From assembly GCA_028714375.1 (NCBI GenBank), contig JAQTMK010000002.1, forward strand, positions 85,812 to 149,811: 64,000 nt of DNA, read 5' to 3'. The stretch is from Candidatus Nanoarchaeia archaeon (GTDB taxonomy: Archaea; Nanobdellota; Nanobdellia; SCGC-AAA011-G17; JACPNG01). Of this stretch, positions 43,030 to 51,313 are shown one piece after another. Position 1 is the stretch's first letter. The number at the start of each line of letters is the position of its first letter. The position numbers were made by a program, and so were the translations under genes. A model generated the notes under the pieces. That model worked only from the letters and a program-made list of their open reading frames with translations. It searched no databases and was not told the origin of the DNA.

Positions 43030-45020
43030 ATACTATACAAAACCAGATTGCATTCCTGCATTTCTTTAATTTCTAAAAAATCCCCAAGTAGTTCTTTAAC
43101 TTTTTCCATAGTAAAATTACTTGCAAGTTTATTGTCATAATTCAAACTGGAAAATTCAACTTTGTCATAAACTCTGTATCTGTCCAGATTAACAACAAAA
43201 TTTAATTTGTCAGAAAGTTTATACATATCTCCAGCTCTTAAAAAAACTCCTTTGTTAGTCAAAGAACTAACCATATCATAAACTTCAGAGAATTGCATCC
43301 CGGATTTAGAAAATAATTCAGCAGCTTTAAACTCTTTCAGAATCAAAGCAGTTCCAAGTAATCTTTTCTCTCTTAAGGACAATCCCAATTCCAGATTAAC
43401 ATTAACTCCTTTCCCGTTTTCAAGATTATTCACAATCTCCCCGGAATTTAAATTAAAAATTAAATTAATATCTTCATTTCCATATCTGACAGTCAAAAAC
43501 AAACAGGGAACCAAAACAGTTTTGATATTAACATTCCCATACATTAATTTTAAATCTTTCAAAGAAACTTTTTGTTTTATTAGAGGAATTAATTCTTTGT
43601 TCTCAAAACTTGAAACTTCATTTACAATATCAATTTCTTTAACGTCTTCGTCAAATATCTTAACAGCATCTCCTCCGTGTTTGCTTTTTCTTGGACGGAT
43701 GTCAATAAACAAAGGTCTGTCAACAACGCCAGTAACCAAGGCAGTTCCAATGGGTAAGTTTTGAATCTCCTTTTCAGTCTCTAAAGTAATTCCTTCAACA
43801 GAATTTGAAATAGCTTTAATGTCGTTAGGATTTGTAACTTTTAAAATAATCTGTGTAGTGATTTGGGATAAAGCATTTTTCTCAACTCTTGAGGGTCTTT
43901 GGGTTATCAGACAGCATCCAAGTCCAAACTTACGTCCTTCAGCAAAAACCTGCCTTAAAATATTACTTGACTTAGCTTCCCCATATCCTCTTTCCGGAAT
44001 ATAATTGTGAGCCTCTTCTAATACAAGTAAAAAAGGGCTTATCTTTCCGGTTTTTCTGTTTTCAAATAAATCCTTTACTAATTTGTAAACAATAACTTCC
44101 TGAACTTCATTGTTAACGCCTTTAAGGTTTATCAAAGATATCTGTCCTGGTTTAATCAGTTCATCTAACCTTGTAGGAATATCAGAAAATAAATTTAAGT
44201 TTTTTACATATTCAATAATATTTAACAAAGTCCATTTAACACTTGAGTCTTCCTGTTCCAAAGCTAAAAGTAAAGCATTAAAATCAATCTTGTCTCCAAT
44301 ATCTTTCAGGGCAGAATACAAAACCCCTAATTGTGCATTTGATAATCTTGCAGGCAATAAATGAATTAACTCAGAAGAACTTAAGTTTCTGTTGTTTAAT
44401 CTTAATGGAACAGCAGAAGGATTCTCTTTTATATTTATTGAAAACTCCTTTACACTTTCTTTGTAATGTTTTAATTCTAGTCCATATCCCATTAATCTTT
44501 CTTTTTCTTCTAGGTTAGGGAATTTCAAACTTGAATATTCTCCATGGGGATCAATAACTAAAATAGGGATCTTTCTGTCTAAGAATTCTTCAAGTAAAAC
44601 TCCAACAGTATAACTCTTCCCACTTCCAGACTTGGCTAAAACTGCTATGTGTTTTGTTAATATCCTGTTAACATCAAGATAAGCTTTAATGTCTTTTCCG
44701 TTTAATTTTCCTATATAGGCTCCTTTTTCTGCCTCTAATCCTAACGTTTCCTTGATAAAAGAATCTTCTGCATCTAAAACTTCGCTGCCAGGATCTAAAG
44801 GAGTGTTTAAACTGCTTAATTTGCCATAATCTCTACAACCAATAACATTACAGCTTGCCAACTCCTGGTTAATATCTTTCTCAATTTCCACAATCTGACC
44901 AAGAACATAAAATCCGTTTTTATGCATAACTTGGACATACTGAAACTTCCTGGAATTGTCTTTAACTAAGAATTGAAACTCTTTTGTTGTTACTTTACCT
45001 ACAATTTTCCCCAAAAACAT
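43026..45020 (-). CDS. herA: HerA DNA helicase/translocase
   Basis: About 664 aa starting MFLGKIVGKVTTKEFQFLV, the beginning of the HAS-barrel; an upstream ATG at 45065 would run into the divergent radical SAM gene's promoter. Walker A AKSGSGKSYTVGVLLEEF and Walker B FLLVLEEAHNYIPERG are present, as is the ITQRPSRVEKNALSQ motif. HerA forms hexamers that work with NurA, Mre11 and Rad50 in end resection; none of those lie nearby. The C-terminal 180 residues include a helical extension. Confidence 0.9.
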   Translation of the reverse strand: MFLGKIVGKVTTKEFQFLVKDNSRKFQYVQVMHKNGFYVLGQIVEIEKDINQELASCNVIGCRDYGKLSSLNTPLDPGSEVLDAEDSFIKETLGLEAEKGAYIGKLNGKDIKAYLDVNRILTKHIAVLAKSGSGKSYTVGVLLEEFLDRKIPILVIDPHGEYSSLKFPNLEEKERLMGYGLELKHYKESVKEFSINIKENPSAVPLRLNNRNLSSSELIHLLPARLSNAQLGVLYSALKDIGDKIDFNALLLALEQEDSSVKWTLLNIIEYVKNLNLFSDIPTRLDELIKPGQISLINLKGVNNEVQEVIVYKLVKDLFENRKTGKISPFLLVLEEAHNYIPERGYGEAKSSNILRQVFAEGRKFGLGCCLITQRPSRVEKNALSQITTQIILKVTNPNDIKAISNSVEGITLETEKEIQNLPIGTALVTGVVDRPLFIDIRPRKSKHGGDAVKIFDEDVKEIDIVNEVSSFENKELIPLIKQKVSLKDLKLMYGNVNIKTVLVPCLFLTVRYGNEDINLIFNLNSGEIVNNLENGKGVNVNLELGLSLREKRLLGTALILKEFKAAELFSKSGMQFSEVYDMVSSLTNKGVFLRAGDMYKLSDKLNFVVNLDRYRVYDKVEFSSLNYDNKLASNFTMEKVKELLGDFLEIKEMQECNLVLYSI

Positions 45021-45071
45021 ACTCCCATAAATACAAAAAGCTTTATTAAACTTTATAATGCTCAAAAATAT

Positions 45072-46055
45072 ATGAAAAAGAATATAATTAAGATAGACCA
45101 GAACTCAGGAATCCCTTTAATTGGAACTATCTTTTTTGGTATCTTGGACAGAGGAACCAATCTTCTACAGATAAGAGCAACAACTTATTGCCCATTAAAA
45201 TGTATTTTCTGCTCAACAGCAGCAAATTCTGATATTCACCCAGTCTATTTTGAAGTAGATTTAAACTATTTAGTCAATTATCTAAAAGACTTAGTAAAGA
45301 TAAAAGGAAACAATTTAGAAGCACACTTAGACTCAGTAGGAGAACCAGCAGCCTATCCAAAAATAGTGGAGTTAGTAAGAGAAATAAGAAAAATAAAAAA
45401 CTTCAAAATAATCTCTATGCAGTCAAATGGTTATCTATTAAATGAAAAACTGATAAAAGAACTTGAAAACGCTGGACTGGACAGGATTAATGTTTCAATC
45501 CAATCCTTAGATCAGGAAAAAGCAAATTATATTGCAGGAATAAATACTTATGATGTTGAAAAACTTAAATCCATCCTTAGATTAATCTCAAAATCAAAAA
45601 TAAAACTAATGATAGCCCCAGTTTATGTTCCAGGAATTAATGATGAGGATATTGAAGAAATAATCAAATTTGCAAAAGAAATTAATGCAGAATTAGGAAT
45701 ACAGAAATATGAAGTTTACAAATTGGGAAGAAAACCAAAAGGTGTAAAAAAACAGTCTTGGTATCATTTTGATGAACTTTTAAACAGATTAAGTAAAAAA
45801 TATGAGATAAAATTAAAATTAAGCAAGAAAGATTTTTTGATAGAACCAAGAGAAACACTGCCAATAGAATTTAAAGAGAATGAAATCATATACGTAGACA
45901 TCAAGTCTCCAGGCTGGTTAAAGAATCAGATGATTGGAGTTGCAAAAAACAGATCTATTTCAGTTGAAAATTGCAATGCAAATCTGAATGATAGGATTAA
46001 AGTAAAAATAATTAGTAATAAACATAATATCTACGTGGCTAAACAAATAAAATGA
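45072..46055 (+). CDS. Radical SAM protein with C-terminal TRAM domain
   Basis: About 327 aa. The ATG at 45072 leaves a start just after the divergent promoter; longer frames to 44973 overlap herA. CPLKCIFCSTAAN is the CxxxCxxC motif, with HLDSVGEPAAYP and a SMQSNGYLL segment following. Residues about 265-327 form a TRAM domain (YVDIKSPGWLKNQMIGVAK, DRIKVKII), which binds RNA in MiaB-like enzymes and in a conserved archaeal radical SAM family. The next gene, a degenerate RNA methylase, overlaps by 4 nt, supporting an RNA-modification role. Confidence 0.75.
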   Translation: MKKNIIKIDQNSGIPLIGTIFFGILDRGTNLLQIRATTYCPLKCIFCSTAANSDIHPVYFEVDLNYLVNYLKDLVKIKGNNLEAHLDSVGEPAAYPKIVELVREIRKIKNFKIISMQSNGYLLNEKLIKELENAGLDRINVSIQSLDQEKANYIAGINTYDVEKLKSILRLISKSKIKLMIAPVYVPGINDEDIEEIIKFAKEINAELGIQKYEVYKLGRKPKGVKKQSWYHFDELLNRLSKKYEIKLKLSKKDFLIEPRETLPIEFKENEIIYVDIKSPGWLKNQMIGVAKNRSISVENCNANLNDRIKVKIISNKHNIYVAKQIK

Positions 46056-46927
46056 CTTACATCTTAGAAACTCTGCCGGGATTAGAATCTTCCTTAGAAA
46101 AAGAAACAAAAGGAAAAATTATTGCACCCTGTTTAATTGAATCAAAAACAAAGAATTCAAAGATAGCGTATGTTATTTCAGAATTAATTGAAAAAATAAA
46201 ATTCAAGGATGAGCAAGATCTTCTAAATCAGATAAACAAAATAGAGTTCAAGATTGAAAAAGATTTTTTTGTAAACTGTAAAGACAAAGAACTGGCAAAA
46301 AAAGTAGGAGAAATAATTTTCAGTAAAGGTTTTAAGGCAAATCCAAAAACAGAAAAGATAATTTATATTTATTTAGATAAGAATTTAGCAATTCTGGTTT
46401 ATTTACTAGTCCAAAACAATGAAAAAAGAGACTACAGGTTCAAAAGACATAATCAGTCAATAGACTCCTGCATAGCAAACGCTTTAATCCAGGAATCAGA
46501 AATAAAAGAAAACAATTCTTTGATAGATCCATTCTGTAAAGACTCAGTAATTCCAATTGAAGCATTTAATCATAATATAAAAATGATTTACAGCTTTGAT
46601 AATGAGAATAACATAAGAAATTCAAGAATAAATTCAAAATTAGCAAAGGCAAAAATAAACTTAGAAGAAAAAAATATCAAAGATATCACCCAAAAAGCTG
46701 ATTTTTGTTTAACAACCCTGCCAATAATATCAAAGAAAAACACCTCATTAAAATACATTGAGTTATTCTTCAACATAATTCCAAAACTGGTAAAAACTAT
46801 TGGTTTAGTTACATTTAATCCAGAAATAACAAAAGATTTTTGTAAAAAACATAATTTAAAAATAAAAAAAGAAATTAATTTAAAAAAAGGCACTCAAAAC
46901 ATTTATATTTTTATATTAAAATATTAA
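46052..46927 (+). CDS. THUMP/Trm14-like RNA methyltransferase, degenerate
   Basis: A 291-aa protein. LETLPGLESSLEKE starts the THUMP/ferredoxin-like region and DYRFKRHNQSIDSCIANAL the linker typical of Trm14/TrmN. In the methylase domain, motif I reads DPFCKDSVIPIEAFN where the family has DPFCGSGTIPIEA, and the catalytic NPPYG position reads TTLPIIS. Both changes would impair SAM binding and amino-methyl transfer, so this may be a non-catalytic RNA-binding relative. No frameshift is visible; the frame is intact and lysine-rich. Confidence 0.65.
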   Translation: MTYILETLPGLESSLEKETKGKIIAPCLIESKTKNSKIAYVISELIEKIKFKDEQDLLNQINKIEFKIEKDFFVNCKDKELAKKVGEIIFSKGFKANPKTEKIIYIYLDKNLAILVYLLVQNNEKRDYRFKRHNQSIDSCIANALIQESEIKENNSLIDPFCKDSVIPIEAFNHNIKMIYSFDNENNIRNSRINSKLAKAKINLEEKNIKDITQKADFCLTTLPIISKKNTSLKYIELFFNIIPKLVKTIGLVTFNPEITKDFCKKHNLKIKKEINLKKGTQNIYIFILKY

Positions 46928-47006
46928 ATATATTAAAAATCTTTCGAATTAAGAATAGAAAGTTAAACACAGAAATTTTTATAAATCTTAAAAAAAAGCC
47001 CAAGAT

Positions 47007-47744
47007 ATGCTAGAAACAAGAAATTTTAGTGAAGAGGAATTCTTTCAAGTTATCAGCAAAAGTAAAGATTTGATGAAAAAAGGTTATTTTACTGGCGTAA
47101 ATTTTATCCAATCTGAAGACACTCTTCCGGATTCATCTATATTAATCCATTTTCTGCATAATAATCAAGAACAGATAAATTATATGCAAAAAAACATTAA
47201 CCAGACTCATTTAGTCCTTCCTAGAACCACTTTATATGCTCCAAAACCTGAATATTTTAATAAAAGCTCATTTACAAAAGAATATAAAAATGCTATATTT
47301 CTAGACAGGGATTTAAAAGAAATTTGCTTAGAAAAAGCAATTAAATCTCCCCAAGATATTATTATTCTAAACAAAGAAGTAGACATGCTATTCCCAATCT
47401 TAAAAGAAAAAGATCTATCAAGTATCACTGAAAAAATTTGCAAGGTTAATCTATCTGGCCCAGATGTTTGGATAGATCCAGTAATTATTGTAAAAACAAA
47501 AAAGTCTCTAAACTTGCTAGAAGGATTTGTAAATAAGTGTTTTGTTGGAATCTCTAAAGAAAATGAAGAATTTTATTGTATTTTATCCTGCCCAGAAAAT
47601 GTTAAAAAACTAAAGAGATACATAGATAATCTTTGCAATAAAACCCAGATTGGAGAATTTCAAAAAAGTGATGTTGTTTTTTATCCAAGTCAAATCAATA
47701 AGGAGTTTTCAGAATATATTGCCCATATAGAATCCCAACTTTAA
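47007..47744 (+). CDS. Hypothetical protein (245 aa)
   Basis: Not recognised. The protein is soluble and mixed alpha/beta, starting MLETRNFSEEEFFQVISKSK. It has a ILIHFLHNNQEQINYMQ segment, SGPDVWIDPVIIVKT in the middle and FYPSQINKEFSEYI near the end. No membrane helix, signal peptide or obvious catalytic motif. It stands alone, with its stop sharing 4 nt (TTAA) with the convergent hypothetical gene. Confidence 0.55.
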   Translation: MLETRNFSEEEFFQVISKSKDLMKKGYFTGVNFIQSEDTLPDSSILIHFLHNNQEQINYMQKNINQTHLVLPRTTLYAPKPEYFNKSSFTKEYKNAIFLDRDLKEICLEKAIKSPQDIIILNKEVDMLFPILKEKDLSSITEKICKVNLSGPDVWIDPVIIVKTKKSLNLLEGFVNKCFVGISKENEEFYCILSCPENVKKLKRYIDNLCNKTQIGEFQKSDVVFYPSQINKEFSEYIAHIESQL

Positions 47745-48073
47745 ATCTTGCAATATGAACAATTTTGTAGGATCTTTTCCTTTAGCTCTTCTTTTGAATA
47801 AACCGCCAATAATGTAGGGTGCCCTCCTCTTTTGCCTCGATGATACAACTCCTTTAGTTTTGGGACCAATCCATTCGTATGAAGATGATATTCAAAAAAA
47901 AGATTCCCCATCCCATATTGCCATTCACTCACCCCCCCATTGTTGGGAAGTTCTTCTACAACTTTTTCTAGATAGGATAGATCTCCTCCAGAAAGGTTAT
48001 CAATATCCTTAATATTTAATTTTTCATCATTCAATGCCTTTTTTAAAATTGATAAAATTTCTAAACTTCTCAT
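47741..48073 (-). CDS. Hypothetical protein (110 aa)
   Basis: Not recognised. A helical N-terminus (SLEILSILKKALNDEKLN) precedes a Gly-rich central region (GGVSEWQYGMGNLFFEYHLH) and a C-terminal CSYC pair. It could be a small alpha-helical regulator or binding domain. The convergent neighbour's stop overlaps by 4 nt. Confidence 0.5.
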   Translation of the reverse strand: MRSLEILSILKKALNDEKLNIKDIDNLSGGDLSYLEKVVEELPNNGGVSEWQYGMGNLFFEYHLHTNGLVPKLKELYHRGKRGGHPTLLAVYSKEELKEKILQNCSYCKI

Positions 48074-48184
48074 ACTATTTTTAAGATTAAAAAATATATA
48101 AATCTATCTTCTTTAATTAAGTTTTTATTTAAATTATATTAATTACTATTTAGCGAAAATTACTCATAAATTTCCAATTTTTAC

Positions 48185-48278
48185 CAAAAAGCTTATAAAG
48201 AATCAATTAATGTTAATCTTGAAATTCAAGGGAGTTAAGCCTTGTAATGCTAAAATTATATGAAAGGAGGAAAATAAA
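48185..48278 (+). promoter_or_regulatory. Promoter and hairpin leader of the histone-fold gene
   Basis: CAAAAAGCTTATAAAG (48185-48200) is a good BRE/TATA. The leader of about 55 nt contains CAAGG (48227-48231) paired with CCTTG (48240-48244) and a strong AAGGAGG site about 10 nt before the ATG. This contrasts with leaderless housekeeping genes. Confidence 0.5.
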
Positions 48279-48449
48279 ATGGCTGAAATTTTAGTTGTAA
48301 GAAGTAAAATAAAAGAAGCAGCAAAAGGAATGAATGTTGCTGGTGACTTTGCTGAAGCTTTAAGCAAAGAAGTTGAAGTTCTAATCAAAAAAGCTGCTGA
48401 AAGAGCAAAAGCAAACGGCAGAAGTACAGTTAAACCAAGAGATTTATAA
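48279..48449 (+). CDS. Short histone-fold DNA-binding protein (DUF1931-like)
   Basis: A 56-aa protein. AEILVVRSKIKEAAKGMNVA, then FAEALSKEVEVLIKKAAERA and GRSTVKPRDL follow the helix-strand-long helix-strand order of a histone fold, ending where the last helix of a full histone would begin. It resembles short DUF1931-type proteins common in DPANN archaea. It probably dimerises and coats DNA. A strong Shine-Dalgarno site suggests high expression. Hjc follows 24 nt downstream. Confidence 0.75.
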   Translation: MAEILVVRSKIKEAAKGMNVAGDFAEALSKEVEVLIKKAAERAKANGRSTVKPRDL

Positions 48450-48473
48450 ATCTCTTCTTCTTTCTTTTATTTT

Positions 48474-48857
48474 ATGAAATCAAAAGGTTCCAGAACTGAA
48501 AGAGAACTATTTCATTTATTTTGGAATAAAAAAATCGGAACAATCAGGGTTGCAGGTTCGGGAAGCACCTCAATGCCTGCTCCAGACTTATTAGTAGGAT
48601 TAAAAAATAAAGTTCTTGCTATTGAATGTAAATCAGGAAAAGGAACCAGATATGTAACAAAAGATCAGATAGGAGAATTAAAACAATTTGCAGAAGCATT
48701 TGGAGCAACTCCAATTGTTGCTGTTCGTTTTAATAACACAGAATGGAGATTTTTAGAATTAAAAGACTTGAAAGAATCTAGAACAGGGAATAATTTTGTT
48801 TTGGAAAAAGAACATTCAAGAACATTTGGTAAGGTCTTTGAAGATATGATAAAATAA
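48474..48857 (+). CDS. hjc: Holliday junction resolvase Hjc
   Basis: A 127-aa nuclease. The catalytic residues of archaeal Hjc are in place: E9 in SRTERELF, D38 in APDLLVG, E51 and K53 in IECKSGKG, plus the basic RVAGSGSTSM stretch that contacts DNA. It resolves four-way junctions in recombination. It follows the histone-fold gene closely and has an intact length. Confidence 0.93.
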   Translation: MKSKGSRTERELFHLFWNKKIGTIRVAGSGSTSMPAPDLLVGLKNKVLAIECKSGKGTRYVTKDQIGELKQFAEAFGATPIVAVRFNNTEWRFLELKDLKESRTGNNFVLEKEHSRTFGKVFEDMIK

Positions 48858-49054
48858 AAAAATAAAGAAAAATTAATTCATTTTTTTATTACAACCTTAA
48901 AGAGGGTGATTTCTAAGTTTTTTATAAAAAATAAAAATTTCATTTTGTTTTTGATTCAACCCTCCTAAAATATATAAAATTATAATGGATTTATATAATT
49001 ACCTCAATTTTACTAGTAAAAAGAATTATAAGTTGGTTTGGCTTTATTTTAATC

Positions 49055-49933
49055 ATGAAACAAGCGTTATTCTACACAAAAAAAGAAAATAAAAAAGTCC
49101 AATGCAATCTTTGTCCTCACCTATGCAAACTTAATGATAAACAAACAGGAATTTGCGGAGTAAGAAAAAACATAAACGGAATTCTTTATTCCTTGTCTTA
49201 CAATCATCCAATAGCAATCAACATAGATCCAATAGAAAAAAAGCCGTTATACAATTTCATGCCAAATACTAAAACTTTTTCAATAGGAATGGTAGGTTGT
49301 AATTTTAGATGTTTAAATTGCCAAAATTGGGACTTATCTCAAAGAAAAGCAGAAGAATTCAAAACTAAAGAAATCACTCCAGAACAAATAATCAAAATGA
49401 CTAAAGATTCAAAATGTCCCTCTATTTCTTATACCTACTCAGAACCTGGAGTCTCGATAGAATATGTTTTGGATACAGCAAAATTAGCAAAGAAAAATAA
49501 AATAAAAAATGTAGTTGTTTCAAATGGTTATATCAACCAAGAACCGCTAAAAGAGATTATAAAATACATTGACGCATTTAACATTGATTTAAAGTCAATT
49601 AATGATGACTTTTACAAAAAAGTTTGCTCAGGTAAACTAAAACCAGTCTTAGAAACACTAAAAACAATAAAAAAATACAAAAAACATTTGGAAATAACTT
49701 TCTTGGTAATCCCAACCAAAAATGATAACTTAAAAGAAATAGAAAAAATGTGTATATGGATAAAAAACAATCTAGGAAAAGATACACCACTTCATATCTC
49801 AAGGTTCTTTCCATACTACAAACTAAGTAATCTAGAACCAACACCAGTAGAAACACTGCTGAAAGCAAGAAAAATAGCAGAAAAATACCTAAAATATGTT
49901 CATATCGGAAATGTTCCGGTTAATCTGGAATAA
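49055..49933 (+). CDS. amrS: AmmeMemoRadiSam radical SAM enzyme, C-terminally short
   Basis: A 292-aa protein. The N-terminal CNLCPHLCKL...GICGVR cluster and the CNFRCLNCQNWDLSQ CxxxCxxC motif define the AmrS family, with SYTYSEPG and NIDLKS further on. Family members usually continue past YVHIGNVP with a Cys-rich tail (TYCPxCG-like, then a basic end). Here the frame stops seven residues after that point and no second-frame continuation was found, so about 40 residues are missing. Its partner AMMECR1 is at 24944-25513. Confidence 0.85.
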   Translation: MKQALFYTKKENKKVQCNLCPHLCKLNDKQTGICGVRKNINGILYSLSYNHPIAINIDPIEKKPLYNFMPNTKTFSIGMVGCNFRCLNCQNWDLSQRKAEEFKTKEITPEQIIKMTKDSKCPSISYTYSEPGVSIEYVLDTAKLAKKNKIKNVVVSNGYINQEPLKEIIKYIDAFNIDLKSINDDFYKKVCSGKLKPVLETLKTIKKYKKHLEITFLVIPTKNDNLKEIEKMCIWIKNNLGKDTPLHISRFFPYYKLSNLEPTPVETLLKARKIAEKYLKYVHIGNVPVNLE

Positions 49934-49964
49934 TCCTTATTTAAAATTTAAATTCTTCAATTAA

Positions 49965-50897
49965 ATGAAATGGATACTAATCTTATTATTAATTCCTCTA
50001 GTCTCAGCCTTAGAGATTTCAGAATTTCTTCCAAATCCAGATGATGAAGTGGAATTTATAGAAATATATAATCCTTCAGATCAGCAAATAAATCTGGAAA
50101 CTTATTCTATCCAGGATAAAACAAATTCAACAAGGTATTTTACAGACGTTTCAGGAGGCTCAGTAATCTATCCAAATTCTTATCTAATCCTAAAAACAAA
50201 AGCTTTTCTCAATAATGATGGTTTTGAAGAAATAAAATTATTCCAAAATGAAACTTTAATAGATAAAGTAAATTATGATTCAACAAAAAAAGGATTGTCT
50301 TTTTCAAAAATAAATAATGAGTGGGTATTGACAAAACCAACTCCAAGCAAAGAAAACAAAAAAGAAAAAGTAAATCTAGAATCAGAACTGGAAATAGTAA
50401 AGATAATCTCAAGAGAAAACATCTCTTTTGGAGATATGATTCAGATAAAACTAAAAATATATAGGGCAGATACAACAAAAAAAGAAATAAAACTTTCTCT
50501 GGAAAAAGACAATGAAAGGATATCAAACGTAATCTCGTTAATGGTTGAAAACAGTTATGAAAATTTGGTCTTGGAAGTTCCATTCCAAATTCCGATAAAC
50601 TGTGACAAAAAATATCAAGATGGATTCTACACATTGAAAATACAGGGATTAGATCTAGAACTATCCCATATTCTAGCCTTAAGCGGTCAAAATCAGGAAA
50701 ATTGTGTTATTGAAAAAGAAACAATAGAAAAAGAGGTAATAAAATATAAAGAGTGCACTACCGAAACTATTTTAAAGTCCCAATCAGATTCAAATCCTAA
50801 GGTAGTATATGAGTCCAAACAGGAAAAATCAAAAAGATTTGCCCTGTTTATGTTTTCAGGACTCTTAGTATTGCTTTTAATAAAAAAATGGCAGTAA
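49965..50897 (+). CDS. Exported lamin-tail-domain protein with C-terminal anchor
   Basis: A 310-aa protein. A Sec signal peptide (WILILLLIPLVSA) is followed at once by an LTD fold (LEISEFLPNPDDEVEFIEIY, LETYSIQD, NSYLILKT). A second beta domain spans about 130-240, and a C-terminal helix FALFMFSGLLVLLLI then KK anchors it. LTD proteins are often surface-bound and linked to nucleases or adhesins; no nuclease motif is visible here. It overlaps the next gene by 10 nt. Confidence 0.75.
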   Translation: MKWILILLLIPLVSALEISEFLPNPDDEVEFIEIYNPSDQQINLETYSIQDKTNSTRYFTDVSGGSVIYPNSYLILKTKAFLNNDGFEEIKLFQNETLIDKVNYDSTKKGLSFSKINNEWVLTKPTPSKENKKEKVNLESELEIVKIISRENISFGDMIQIKLKIYRADTTKKEIKLSLEKDNERISNVISLMVENSYENLVLEVPFQIPINCDKKYQDGFYTLKIQGLDLELSHILALSGQNQENCVIEKETIEKEVIKYKECTTETILKSQSDSNPKVVYESKQEKSKRFALFMFSGLLVLLLIKKWQ

Positions 50898-51313
50898 AAA
50901 TAACAGTAAAGGCTGTAATTGAAATCTTGGGAACTCCAAAAGAGCATGTAGAAGAAACTATGAAAAAAATAGTTGAAAAATTAAAACAGGAATACAAAAT
51001 AAAGGAAGCAAAAGTATATGAAGCAACAGAAGTCAAAGCAAAAACAACCGTACTATGGAACTCTTTTGTAGACTTAGAGATGATATTTGAAGATTTACAG
51101 AAAATAACCGATTTCTGTTTTGATTATATGCCTTCGTCAATAGAAATTGTAGAACCATTAGAGTTAAAAATCGATGCAAGAAACCATACAGACTTAATAA
51201 ATGATTTATTGGCAAGACTCCACCAGTATGATATGGTTGTCAAGAATTTAAACGCAGAAAACAAATTATTAAAGCAGCAGATTATTTCTTCAAACTCCCG
51301 ACATAATCCTTAA
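50888..51313 (+). CDS. Conserved-looking hypothetical protein
   Basis: A 141-aa soluble protein: KITVKAVIEILGTPKEHVEE, then VYEATEVKAKTTVLWNSFVD and FCFDYMPSSIEIVEPLELK suggest a small alpha/beta fold, with a C-terminal coiled coil (LHQYDMVVKNLNAENKLLKQ). Not recognised. Its end overlaps the convergent anchored protein by 32 nt, the longest convergent overlap here. Confidence 0.6.
   Translation: MAVKITVKAVIEILGTPKEHVEETMKKIVEKLKQEYKIKEAKVYEATEVKAKTTVLWNSFVDLEMIFEDLQKITDFCFDYMPSSIEIVEPLELKIDARNHTDLINDLLARLHQYDMVVKNLNAENKLLKQQIISSNSRHNP

Noticed and set aside
44973..45071. A longer N-terminus for the radical SAM/TRAM protein and the ATG at 45065 for herA.
   Set aside because: Both extensions would overlap the divergent neighbour and its promoter; the shorter starts match family N-termini.
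48858..49054. Possible ncRNA between hjc and amrS (GAGGGT...ACCCTC).
   Set aside because: The potential 6-bp stem has a very long AT-rich loop, with no promoter or composition signal.
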